Source of the DNA: Clostridium sp. HBUAS56010
Lineage (GTDB): Bacteria; Bacillota; Clostridia; Lachnospirales; Lachnospiraceae
Direction: 5' to 3'
DNA: 64,000 nucleotides
Assembly: GCF_007115105.1 (NCBI RefSeq)
Contig: NZ_SULJ01000002.1
Span: 306,190 to 370,189, forward strand
In this document: piece after piece, positions 33,155 to 41,476 of the stretch
Position numbering within the stretch: position 1 is the stretch's first letter
Layout of the letters: every line of letters begins with the position of its first letter
The notes under the pieces: generated by a model
The model's database searches: none
What the model saw: only the letters and a program-made list of their open reading frames with translations
Told to the model about the DNA's origin: nothing
Program-made: the position numbers and the translations under genes

Positions 33155-34635
33155 TTCAGAAAATTAATTACCGCTTCTTTCATCTGATCCGCATGGCACT
33201 CCGTATTATGACGTACCGGGGCTGTGCGGATTTCTTCTACTGCCTGGGGAATCGTAACCTTTGATATCTCTGCAAGATGATCAATAATCTGAAACTCGTC
33301 TTTTGTCTTCTGCTCTCCTTCAATGGCTTCCAGAACGCTTCTGGAGAACTTATAAGGACTTGCAGTGGAGGCAATGATTGTCTTGGTCTGATCGCCTGTT
33401 GCTTTCTGGTAGCTGTGATATACGGTTGCTGCCACTCCGGTATGGGTATCAATCAGATATCCGGTGTTCTCAAACAGTTCTTTTATGGTAAAACCGTTCT
33501 CTTCTTCGGAAGCGAATCCACCAGTAAAGTCTTTTAAGTACCCTTTCATCTCTTCGGTTATGTGATAGGTTCCCTTTTCTCCCAATTCCTTCATAAGTGT
33601 CTCATTGACAGAGGAGTCACATCCGGCACTTAAATAGATCAGACGCTCTAAATTACTGGAAATCAGAATGTCCATGGACGGAGAGCTGGTGAGAATAAAA
33701 TCCCGGTTTCTGTCATAGGTTCCAGTCTGGAAGAAATCAAAAAGAACTTTATTCTCATTGGAAGCACAAATCAGTGTTTTGATGGGAACGCCCATTTGTT
33801 TGGCTAAATAAGCCGCCAGAATGTTACCGAAATTACCGGTGGGTACAGTCACATTAATGGATTCTCCTTCTGATATCTCTCCAGAGGACAGAAGCCTTGC
33901 ATAGCCATAGACATAATACACGATCTGAGGAACCAGTCTTCCTATATTGATGGAATTGGCGGAAGAAAGCTGATAGCCTTTTTTGTCCAGGCTGTCTGCA
34001 AATTCCTTATCCCGGAATATCTTTTTCACTCCGGTCTGTGCATCATCAAAGTTCCCGTGAATGGCTGCCACATGAGTATTATTCCCCTTCTGGGTCACCA
34101 TCTGGAGTTCCTGAACCCGGCTTACTCCATCTTTTGGATAGAATACAATTATCTCTGTTCCCTCTACATCCGCAAAACCTGCCATGGCTGCCTTTCCCGT
34201 GTCACCGGAGGTTGCTGTTAAAATCACGATCTTATTCTTTACCTGATTCTTTTTCGCAGCCGTAGTCATCAGATGAGGAAGAATGGAAAGTGCCATGTCT
34301 TTAAAAGCAATGGTACTGCCATGGTAAAGTTCCAGATAATAAGCACCATCTGCTTTTGTAAGGGGAGCAATCTCTTGTGTGTCAAATTTGCTGTCATAAG
34401 CACGCTCAATGCAGCTTTTTAATTCCTTTTCCGAATAATCAGTAAGAAACAGTTTCATTACCTCATATGCCGTCTCCTGATAGGTCATGAGGGATAACTC
34501 CTTCATGGTTTTGTCAAGTTTTGGAATAAAAGATGGCATAAATAAACCGCCGTCTGCTGCCAGTCCTTTTAAAATTGCCTGGGAAGCTGTTACACCAGCC
34601 TCCCCGCCCCGGGTACTTTGATAGGATAATTCCAT
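33151..34635 (-). CDS. thrC: Threonine synthase
   Basis: 494 residues from ATG at 34635, preceded by AAAGGA; an in-frame start at 34767 is upstream of the predicted promoter and is rejected. PLP-dependent, it converts O-phosphohomoserine to threonine. The PLP lysine is in GSTIAFKDMAL (about 102-112), the phosphate loop in TATSGDTGKAA (about 144-154) and the N-terminal STRGG motif is intact. The long form with an extended C terminus is the fungal/enterobacterial class. No homoserine-pathway genes are adjacent. Confidence 0.95.
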   Translation of the reverse strand: MELSYQSTRGGEAGVTASQAILKGLAADGGLFMPSFIPKLDKTMKELSLMTYQETAYEVMKLFLTDYSEKELKSCIERAYDSKFDTQEIAPLTKADGAYYLELYHGSTIAFKDMALSILPHLMTTAAKKNQVKNKIVILTATSGDTGKAAMAGFADVEGTEIIVFYPKDGVSRVQELQMVTQKGNNTHVAAIHGNFDDAQTGVKKIFRDKEFADSLDKKGYQLSSANSINIGRLVPQIVYYVYGYARLLSSGEISEGESINVTVPTGNFGNILAAYLAKQMGVPIKTLICASNENKVLFDFFQTGTYDRNRDFILTSSPSMDILISSNLERLIYLSAGCDSSVNETLMKELGEKGTYHITEEMKGYLKDFTGGFASEEENGFTIKELFENTGYLIDTHTGVAATVYHSYQKATGDQTKTIIASTASPYKFSRSVLEAIEGEQKTKDEFQIIDHLAEISKVTIPQAVEEIRTAPVRHNTECHADQMKEAVINFLN

Positions 34636-34690
34636 GGTATCTGATTCCTTTCCTGCTTTGTCATAGTATGAATAGAAAAACCTTGCCAGC

Positions 34691-34719
34691 ATTGTAGCAC
34701 ATTTTAGTGAATGGCGCAA
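34691..34719 (-). promoter_or_regulatory. Promoter of thrC
   Basis: Minus strand: TTGCGC (34719-34714), 17 nt, TACAAT (34696-34691). The thrC ATG follows by about 55 nt. I see no T-box or other leader structure. Confidence 0.6.
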
Positions 34720-34832
34720 GTAAAAGTTCTCTTTATGCGGACATATGTTTCCGTAACAAAGACACATGCTGACTGTTATTTTAAACCTATCTATGGTAAA
34801 ATAGACTTAGATATAGAAAGGATGCAAGATAA

Positions 34833-35606
34833 ATGAAATATACAAATATGCAGAAGGGAATCTTTGTCAGCAGACCAAACCGGTTCATTGCCCATGTTTC
34901 CATTTCTGCTGGAGAAGATAAAGAAGAGATCGTTGTCTGCCATGTGAAAAATACCGGACGATGCAAAGAACTCTTACTTCCAGGTGTGACAGTGCTGGTA
35001 CAGTTTCATCCAGAAGCCGCTGCCCTTGGAAGAAAAACCTGGTACTCTCTAATCGGAGTGTTAAAAGAGCGGGAAGATGGACCTCTTCTTATTAATATGG
35101 ATTCCCAGGCACCTAACCTGGCAACGTTTGAGTGGCTGACGGAGAATATGAACTTTCTGCCACTTCCCTGTGACAGGGGATTAACCAGAGACGGAAGGCA
35201 TGGATTTACTATAGAAACCTTAAAAAGAGAAGTCACTTATGACCAGTCCCGGTTTGACCTGGCTTTTAAAGCGTCAGATCCCTCATTCTCCGCGTTCATG
35301 GAAGTAAAAGGGGTAACGTTAGAGGAACAGGGACTTGCCATGTTCCCGGATGCTCCTACAGAACGTGGAATCAAACATGTGGACGAGCTGATCCGTGCCC
35401 ATAAGGAAGGATATGAATCCTACCTTATGTTTGTAATTCAGATGAAAGGAATCCGGGCCTTTAAGCCCAATATTGTGACCCACCCGGAATTTGCAAAAGC
35501 ACTTTTAAGGGCAGACAAAGAAGGGGTCCATCTGCTGGCTTATGACTGCATCATAACAGAGGATTCCATGACTCTGGATCAACCGGTTCCCATCTTATTG
35601 GAATAA
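34833..35606 (+). CDS. sfsA: SfsA family protein
   Basis: 257 residues. The family was named for sugar-fermentation stimulation in E. coli and has an N-terminal OB-like domain and a C-terminal nuclease-like (PD-D/ExK) fold. Here the OB part has RFIAHVSISAGEDKEEIVVCHVKNTGRCKELL (CHVKNTGR is diagnostic, about 36-43) and the nuclease part has RFDLAF and AFMEVKGVTLEE (about 145-158), with FPDAPTERGIKH after it. AAAGGATGCAAG precedes ATG. Its biological role remains uncertain in all species. Confidence 0.94.
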   Translation: MKYTNMQKGIFVSRPNRFIAHVSISAGEDKEEIVVCHVKNTGRCKELLLPGVTVLVQFHPEAAALGRKTWYSLIGVLKEREDGPLLINMDSQAPNLATFEWLTENMNFLPLPCDRGLTRDGRHGFTIETLKREVTYDQSRFDLAFKASDPSFSAFMEVKGVTLEEQGLAMFPDAPTERGIKHVDELIRAHKEGYESYLMFVIQMKGIRAFKPNIVTHPEFAKALLRADKEGVHLLAYDCIITEDSMTLDQPVPILLE

Positions 35607-35618
35607 AAGATTGGAAAA

Positions 35619-35650
35619 AAGCCTGGAAGGGATTTGTCCTCTCCAGGCTT
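35619..35650. terminator. Terminator between sfsA and the TPM-domain gene
   Basis: AAGCCTGGA (35619-35627) pairs with TCCAGGCTT (35642-35650). An A-tract precedes the stem, so it can work on the minus strand with UUUUU; on the plus strand the tail is CTGGTTT, so it is better suited to the minus-strand genes but may serve both. Confidence 0.7.
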
Positions 35651-35672
35651 CTGGTTTATAGTATTGTAATTA

Positions 35673-36530
35673 TTAAAACTTCCGTCCGCCTCCGCCCATG
35701 GTTCGTCCGGAAGAGGAATGAGTGGTACTTCTGCCCCCAGAAGATAAACCACCACCGCCTCCGCCCTGGTTATTATTATTCCTTGGGATTATCATATGGG
35801 TTACTGTCTTATGAAGCAGGTGATCGGTCTGGTTATAATAGGCAAACTGGCTTTCTCCCCGGTAAGCCTTTAAATAGCTGTTTCCACGACTTCTTTCCTT
35901 TTTCATAGAGTAACTGTGAACGACTCCCATACAGGACAGCCCTGCAATTAAGAGTGCCGTTCCCAGGGCAAATAAAGCCTCATACAAGCGGATACTGCGA
36001 TAAATACGAATGGTTCCCGTATCTTTGTCGTAATTGTACTGACCTCCTGGAATCCCGGCATGATAGTACTTTATAACTCCATCTAAAAAGTCATCTACTG
36101 AACCGGCATAATCCTGCTTGCTCACAGCCTCATAAGAAGCATCAAGTATGGCATTCCAACGATTATCCGTCAAAAACCGATTCATCTTTCCCACCGGAAG
36201 AAGATAGATCTCCCTGTTATCCATATCAATTAAGAACAATACTCCACGGTAATCTGATCCTACTCCATAATTATGATCAATGTAATAAGCTTCTGCATAT
36301 TCTTTGGCGCTCTTTCCGCCTGTGTCTTCGGTGGTTACCACCACTACATCCATGTTCATCTCATCTCTCATGGAAGATATCCGGTCTTCAAAAGCGGACT
36401 TTTCCTCCTGGGATAACAATCCTGCATCATCGAATACACGTTGCTCCTGACCAAAGGTTTCTCTGGTTCCACCAAATACAGAGATTAATACCATAAGAAA
36501 TAAAATCAATCCAGCACATATCTTTTTCAT
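35673..36530 (-). CDS. TPM-domain membrane protein (YdjH-like)
   Basis: 285 residues. A signal peptide (about 1-27), an extracellular TPM fold (about 30-160, with VFDDAGLLS, MDVVVVTTEDTGG and SDYRGVLFLIDMDNREIYLLPVG; motif DYRGVLFLIDM), one membrane helix (about 188-205) and a Gly/Ser-rich C-terminal tail (GGGGGGLSSGGRS). ATG overlaps the previous stop as ATGA. It is the third gene of the SPFH/zinc-ribbon/TPM operon, which in Bacillus forms a membrane complex with PspA; that link is by analogy. Confidence 0.85.
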   Translation of the reverse strand: MKKICAGLILFLMVLISVFGGTRETFGQEQRVFDDAGLLSQEEKSAFEDRISSMRDEMNMDVVVVTTEDTGGKSAKEYAEAYYIDHNYGVGSDYRGVLFLIDMDNREIYLLPVGKMNRFLTDNRWNAILDASYEAVSKQDYAGSVDDFLDGVIKYYHAGIPGGQYNYDKDTGTIRIYRSIRLYEALFALGTALLIAGLSCMGVVHSYSMKKERSRGNSYLKAYRGESQFAYYNQTDHLLHKTVTHMIIPRNNNNQGGGGGGLSSGGRSTTHSSSGRTMGGGGRKF

Positions 36531-37561
36531 AGAAAATACCCCACAATCAGCATGACAAACAGCACAGGAAAGAAGACTGCCGTAAAGAGAAGCATAAGTT
36601 TTCCTTTATCCACCGGAAGCCTTCCGCATACCTTTCCGGTCTGCCCGTTAATGGTAAAGTAATACATCTTATTCTTTGCTTCATCATGATAAGTAAGCGC
36701 CCATACAGGAAGAAGGGCATATTCCCATGTTTCATCCGTCAGCTCCACGTTCCGGTTCTGAACCCGCACGGTATCGTAGGACTGAATGCTGTTTCTTAAG
36801 GAATCTTCTGCAAAGGAACGGACCTCTGATTTCATCTCTTCGGAAAAATCCCTCTCCTCCATATCCCGGCGTTCCGCCACAAAACCAGATAAGTATCCCA
36901 TGGAAAAAGGTTTCAGCCGCCCGGTTTCATAGGGAAGAATTCCCTCTGCCAATTCCCGGCTCGCTTTTTTTAAAGCGTTACGCGGTATAAGTCGTACTTC
37001 CATGGTGCCTTCCCGTCTGATCTCATAAGTCTGGGTCTCGGTATACCGATAGTTTCCGCTTACCCATATTCGCAGACGGTCAGCATTGGCAGTAAGATCC
37101 CCTTCTGCCTTACAGCTATAGAGCAGATAAGGGAAATACACGCCGGAAATTTTTTCAATCTGATCTTCTTCGTAAAAAGCTTTTGGAATAAACTTCTTTT
37201 TCTCAATCCAGCTTTTGAAAATATCTTCAGCTCCCATTTTATCAATGGAAAATGGAATCACATAGTCGGGATGATACTCTCCCGACAGTCGTCCGGATAA
37301 GATGACAGGATTATGGCAATAGTAGCAGAATGTTGCCGCTGTTGTCTCATCAGTCACAATCTCTGCCCCGCAGCTGGAGCAGATGTATAGAACCGGTTCC
37401 CCGGGCTTTTCTTCCTTTGCTCTGGCTTTTGACTGTTCATCCTGTGCTTCTTCCTGAGAAAATTTTGACAGACAGTATTCACAGGCATAATTCTGATTTT
37501 TAGGATCAAATTTAAGAGGACCTCCGCAGTTAGGACAACGGTAGGTTATGGTCACACTCAT
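36527..37561 (-). CDS. TFIIB-type zinc-ribbon membrane protein (YdjG-like)
   Basis: 344 residues. Two zinc ribbons stand at the N terminus: CPNCGG with CEYC (about 9-29) and CSSCGA with CYYC (about 56-77). A long middle domain (about 95-310) with strands and helices is followed by one C-terminal membrane helix (about 322-342), so the protein is tail-anchored with its ribbons in the cytoplasm. It overlaps both neighbours by 4 nt (ATGA), so the three proteins are made together, probably in fixed ratio. Confidence 0.85.
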   Translation of the reverse strand: MSVTITYRCPNCGGPLKFDPKNQNYACEYCLSKFSQEEAQDEQSKARAKEEKPGEPVLYICSSCGAEIVTDETTAATFCYYCHNPVILSGRLSGEYHPDYVIPFSIDKMGAEDIFKSWIEKKKFIPKAFYEEDQIEKISGVYFPYLLYSCKAEGDLTANADRLRIWVSGNYRYTETQTYEIRREGTMEVRLIPRNALKKASRELAEGILPYETGRLKPFSMGYLSGFVAERRDMEERDFSEEMKSEVRSFAEDSLRNSIQSYDTVRVQNRNVELTDETWEYALLPVWALTYHDEAKNKMYYFTINGQTGKVCGRLPVDKGKLMLLFTAVFFPVLFVMLIVGYFL

Positions 37562-38724
37562 GACTTAGGTTTTCCGCAATCGGAACAGAATTTGCCGGTA
37601 TTCACCGATCCGCATTCGCAGGTCCATGGACCTGACGGCTTTCTACTTCCGCATTCCGGACAGAAATTGCCGGTATTGGTGCTTCCGCAGCTACAGGTCC
37701 AGGCCTGCTCCTTAAGTGTCTGCTGCTGTCTGTTCGTCTGCATCTGCTGAAGATTGGCGCCGGAAGAAGCATTTAAAATACCGCCTCCCACATTCATTCC
37801 CATGCCCATACCCATAAATCCTGTCATAGAGCCGCCGGAGTTACTGCCTGCAGCTTCCAGACCTCTTGCTGCCGCACCCTGAACATAGCCTTCTCTTACA
37901 GAAGGATCACCAAGCATGGCACCCTGGTTGCGCATGTGAATCAGCTCTTTGGAGTCTTCGTCATAGGAGATACTGGCAATCCCCACGGATTGTATGGCAA
38001 TTCCTCTGCGTGCCCTCCACTGACCGTCAAGAACATCAGACATGTATTCCCCCAGCTCTCTTCCTTTGGATGCCACATAAGAGATGCGGATTCCATCTGC
38101 TGACATCTGGCTGATGGAGGATTGAAGGGCTTCCAAAAATTCAGATAGATACTGGGTATTTATATCGTTGATCTCTACAGTAGCAGCATTCTTTGGAATG
38201 GCTTCGGAATAAAACAGAAGGGGATCTGTGATCTTAATGGAATAAGTACCATGAGCCCTTAAAAACAGTTCTGCATTATAAAACTGGTCAAAATAATTGA
38301 GAGGACTTGGAGTTCCAAACTTGATCCCCTTAATCTCCTGAAGATTGATAAAATATACTTTCTGGGAAGCAGGTGTCTGACCGCCATAGCGGATTCTGTC
38401 AAAGGATTCTCTTAAGGCTTCTTCAAACTGCCCATTAAACATGGAGGGCATAGAAGAATTCTTCACGGTAAAATATCCAGGTTCAGCCGTATAATCAATG
38501 ATCTTTCCTCCATCTACCAAAATCATAAACTGGTTGGGATAAACATGAATCACAGAACCATCGGATACCGTATTATCTGTTCCTTTTGTGTTGGACCCCT
38601 TCCTGATCTTCACTCCTGGAGCGAATACAGTCTGATCTCCCATATTTCCTGCTTCTATTACTTCAAGCCACTGATCTGCAAGTGAACCGCCTATTGCGGT
38701 TGTAAGTGCTTTTACAATTCCCAT
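37558..38724 (-). CDS. SPFH-domain protein with C-terminal double zinc ribbon (YdjI-like)
   Basis: 388 residues without signal or membrane helix. An SPFH/band-7-like core (about 15-270; FAPGVKIRKGS and MILVDGGKIIDYTAEPGYF) is followed by a Gly/Met-rich linker (about 290-325) and two short repeats of form CxCGSxNTGxFCxxCG (about 341-386), which are zinc ribbons. The family was once called virion core protein. AAGGAGGAAATGAC precedes ATG. As the first gene of the operon it likely scaffolds the complex at the membrane through the zinc-ribbon partner. Confidence 0.88.
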   Translation of the reverse strand: MGIVKALTTAIGGSLADQWLEVIEAGNMGDQTVFAPGVKIRKGSNTKGTDNTVSDGSVIHVYPNQFMILVDGGKIIDYTAEPGYFTVKNSSMPSMFNGQFEEALRESFDRIRYGGQTPASQKVYFINLQEIKGIKFGTPSPLNYFDQFYNAELFLRAHGTYSIKITDPLLFYSEAIPKNAATVEINDINTQYLSEFLEALQSSISQMSADGIRISYVASKGRELGEYMSDVLDGQWRARRGIAIQSVGIASISYDEDSKELIHMRNQGAMLGDPSVREGYVQGAAARGLEAAGSNSGGSMTGFMGMGMGMNVGGGILNASSGANLQQMQTNRQQQTLKEQAWTCSCGSTNTGNFCPECGSRKPSGPWTCECGSVNTGKFCSDCGKPKS

Positions 38725-38781
38725 GTCATTTCCTCCTTAATATTTGGATGACTTCATTATACTATAGGATTAGCAAATATG

Positions 38782-39609
38782 CTATTTTGCATTCCGCATC
38801 ATTGCGATTTCCTTTGCATATCCAGGTAAATCATTAGGTGTTTCTAAATAAAATGGAAGATCCTTTAACACCGGATGGCAGACGATTCGTTTAAGTGCCT
38901 CCGCACCTATAAATCCCTCCCCGATCTTTGCATGGCGGTCCTTATGGGAACCCAGCGGGTTGAGACTGTCATTTAAGTGAATCGCTTTCAATCTGGATAA
39001 TCCCACGGTCTGGTCGAATTGTTTTAATACTCCGTCAAGATCATCCCTGATGTCATAACCAGCATCCCATACATGACAGGTATCAAGACAGACTCCCATC
39101 TGATCGTTAAGGGTTACCCGGTCAAGAATTTCTCTTAATTCTTCAAATTCTTTTCCAACCTCTGTGCCCTTACCTGACATGGTTTCCAAAAGAACGGTCG
39201 TACTTATATCCGGGGTTAAAATCTGGTTAAGCATATGGGAAATATACTGGATTCCCGTCTCCACTCCCTGCCCCACATGATTTCCCGGATGAAAATTATA
39301 ACAATTTCCCGGGGTATATTCCATGCGTCTTAAATCATCCCGCATGGTTTCTTCCGCCAGTTCTCTTAGCCCTTCATCCTTGGAGCAGCCATTTAACGTA
39401 TAAGGCGCATGAGCAAGAATCTGATTTATGCCGTGATCTCTGGCATAAACAAGAAATGCGGCTACATCCTCCGGATTCATCGCCTTGGCTTTGGTTCCTC
39501 TTGGATTTCTGGTAAAAAACTGAAACGTATTGGCATCTATGTTCACCGCTTCTTTTCCCATGGAAAGATAACCTTTGGAAGAAGAAAGATGGCAGCCGAT
39601 TGTCAGCAT
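38782..39609 (-). CDS. nfo: Deoxyribonuclease IV (AP endonuclease)
   Basis: 275 residues. Cuts DNA 5' of abasic sites using three zinc ions in a TIM barrel. The ligands are visible in HAPYTLN (about 66), [11 protein letters not shown] (about 106), LLETMSGKG (Glu, about 145), [13 protein letters not shown] (about 177-188), [22 protein letters not shown] (H and DxH, about 215-232) and ETPND (Glu, about 260). AGGAGG precedes ATG. It lies 12 nt after the ABC permease gene and may ride on that transcript. Confidence 0.95.
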   Translation of the reverse strand: MLTIGCHLSSSKGYLSMGKEAVNIDANTFQFFTRNPRGTKAKAMNPEDVAAFLVYARDHGINQILAHAPYTLNGCSKDEGLRELAEETMRDDLRRMEYTPGNCYNFHPGNHVGQGVETGIQYISHMLNQILTPDISTTVLLETMSGKGTEVGKEFEELREILDRVTLNDQMGVCLDTCHVWDAGYDIRDDLDGVLKQFDQTVGLSRLKAIHLNDSLNPLGSHKDRHAKIGEGFIGAEALKRIVCHPVLKDLPFYLETPNDLPGYAKEIAMMRNAK

Positions 39610-39621
39610 AAAAACCTCCTG

Positions 39622-40536
39622 TTATTTTGTTTTTCTGATTCGAGTCCGTCTTATGGGATTCACTGCTTTTACTGCAACCGCCAGAAAAACAGCCGCCAGC
39701 AAAAGCTGAATGACGATGCTTAAAACCACCCAGTTTTCCATGATCACATTGGATGGGTGAGGTCCAAACCAGTTATTTAAACTTTTGATCACCTGATTAT
39801 CCCCTGTCTGACTGTTAATCATAACATAAAATGTTGCTACCGGATTTAATAACAAAAGATATAAGAATCCTCCGGAACTTGCCTGATCTGCCGCCCCACT
39901 GACGGAAGAGGCATAGGCATTGCTCACATTCATACGGGTCAATGACAGGGCAAATACATTGATGGCATAAGTTCCTGCTGCAATGAGCACCAGAACGGCA
40001 TAACTTACAACCGTTGCAATGGTGGATCGTTTGAATATGGAAGAGAAACAGATTCCCATACTTCCACATAAAAGAGCAACAGAGAGATAACACAAAAACA
40101 AAATGAAAATATCATACGCCATGACTCCGCCATAGACAAACGATACGGAAAGAAGAGGAAAACTGGATATGACCATCAAGGACATGGTTCCAAAGGAAGA
40201 CATCAGCTTTCCCAATATAATATCCCGCGGATGTAAGGTTGTTGTTAAAAGAATATCAAGCGTCTGGCGTTCTCTTTCTCCGCTGATGCTTGCCGCAGTC
40301 AGAGCCGGCATGATAAACATAAGCATGACAAATTCCACCACTGCCACAAACACATAAATATTGATAAAGGAAGAATACTGGATCTCTGCTGTTAACTTAA
40401 CCCGTTCTACCACAGAATACATATTAAGGAGCACCACAAGAGCCAAAATAGAATTAAAAAGTACCAAAATCAGCGCCAGGCGGAAACTTCTGGAACTGAC
40501 TGTTATCTCCCGTTTATATACCGGATTCCACTTCAT
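39622..40536 (-). CDS. ABC-2 type transporter permease
   Basis: 304 residues from ATG at 40536, preceded by AAAGGCGG; the ATG at 40563 is upstream of that site. Six membrane helices: one near 22-42, a block at about 60-195 and one at about 270-292. The SGERERQTLDILLTTTL segment (about 93-109) between helices is typical of ABC-2 permeases of the GldF/YhaP kind. It overlaps the ATPase gene by 23 nt. Substrate unknown. Confidence 0.88.
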   Translation of the reverse strand: MKWNPVYKREITVSSRSFRLALILVLFNSILALVVLLNMYSVVERVKLTAEIQYSSFINIYVFVAVVEFVMLMFIMPALTAASISGERERQTLDILLTTTLHPRDIILGKLMSSFGTMSLMVISSFPLLSVSFVYGGVMAYDIFILFLCYLSVALLCGSMGICFSSIFKRSTIATVVSYAVLVLIAAGTYAINVFALSLTRMNVSNAYASSVSGAADQASSGGFLYLLLLNPVATFYVMINSQTGDNQVIKSLNNWFGPHPSNVIMENWVVLSIVIQLLLAAVFLAVAVKAVNPIRRTRIRKTK

Positions 40537-41476
40537 GTACAAGTACCGCCTTTCCTTTTTCATGATCCGTTATCTGCATAAACAGTGACTCCAGACTTCC
40601 AGGTTCTCTGGAAAAGCCATGAACTAACACTTCTGCATCCACAAGCTGCTGAAGAAGTATTGCTTCATCATGTTCATCTCCCATAAAATTAACCCGGATA
40701 TCCTGATCCTTAACTGCAATGGTCTGAACGCAGGGCTGGGCTTTTAAGATAGTGAGAGCTCTTTCTTTATTGCCAAGAACCGAGATAATCAGCGGATTGG
40801 TGGCATTGACCCGCCGAAGAATCTCCTCCATACTTCCTGTTAAAACCATTTTCCCCTGATCTATGACCCCAATATCCGTACAAAGCTCAGACAATTCTGA
40901 AAGAACATGGGAACTGATAAAGATGGTTTTCTCCTGCTCTTTTAATTCTTTCAAAATCTCCTTAAATTCAAATCTGGTTCTGGGGTCCAGACCAGAAGCC
41001 GGTTCGTCAAGAACCAAAAGATGGGGATCGTGAATCAATGCTCTCGCCAGACAAAGCCGCTGTTTCATACCTCTGGACAGACTATCCACATAAAAATCCA
41101 CTTTGTCTTCTAATCCAACCTGCTCCAAAAGAGTCATATAACGGTTTCTCGCCTTCAACCCGTCAAGACCATAGCAGGAAGCAAAAAATTCCATATATTC
41201 ATTCACTCTTAAATTATCGTACACACCGAAAAAATCTGGTACATAACCAATACTCTGTTTTAAATCATTGATTCCTCCGGTTACATCGGTTCCGTTAATC
41301 AATACCTGGCCGCTGTCTGCAAAAAGAAGTCCGGTCATAATCTTAATGGTGGTGGTCTTACCTGCCCCGTTAGGACCTACAAATCCATAAAGGGAACCTT
41401 TGGGAATGTGAATATCCAAACCATTTAAAGCATGGAATTTCCCAAATTTCTTACATAAATTTTTGATCTCCAGCAT
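40514..41476 (-). CDS. ABC transporter ATP-binding protein
   Basis: 320 residues. Walker A GPNGAGKTTTIK (about 34-45), signature LSRGMKQRL (about 135-143; consensus LSGGQ reads LSRGM), Walker B LLVLDEPASGLDP (about 154-166) and switch His in FISSHVLSEL. The C-terminal 100 residues form an accessory domain often found in ABC-2 exporters. Its ATG overlaps the stop of the 823-residue protein by one nt (TAATG). Confidence 0.93.
   Translation of the reverse strand: MLEIKNLCKKFGKFHALNGLDIHIPKGSLYGFVGPNGAGKTTTIKIMTGLLFADSGQVLINGTDVTGGINDLKQSIGYVPDFFGVYDNLRVNEYMEFFASCYGLDGLKARNRYMTLLEQVGLEDKVDFYVDSLSRGMKQRLCLARALIHDPHLLVLDEPASGLDPRTRFEFKEILKELKEQEKTIFISSHVLSELSELCTDIGVIDQGKMVLTGSMEEILRRVNATNPLIISVLGNKERALTILKAQPCVQTIAVKDQDIRVNFMGDEHDEAILLQQLVDAEVLVHGFSREPGSLESLFMQITDHEKGKAVLVHEVESGI

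Noticed and set aside
34636-34767. N-terminal extension of threonine synthase
   Set aside because: It crosses a good promoter at 34691-34719, and the family start is at 34635.
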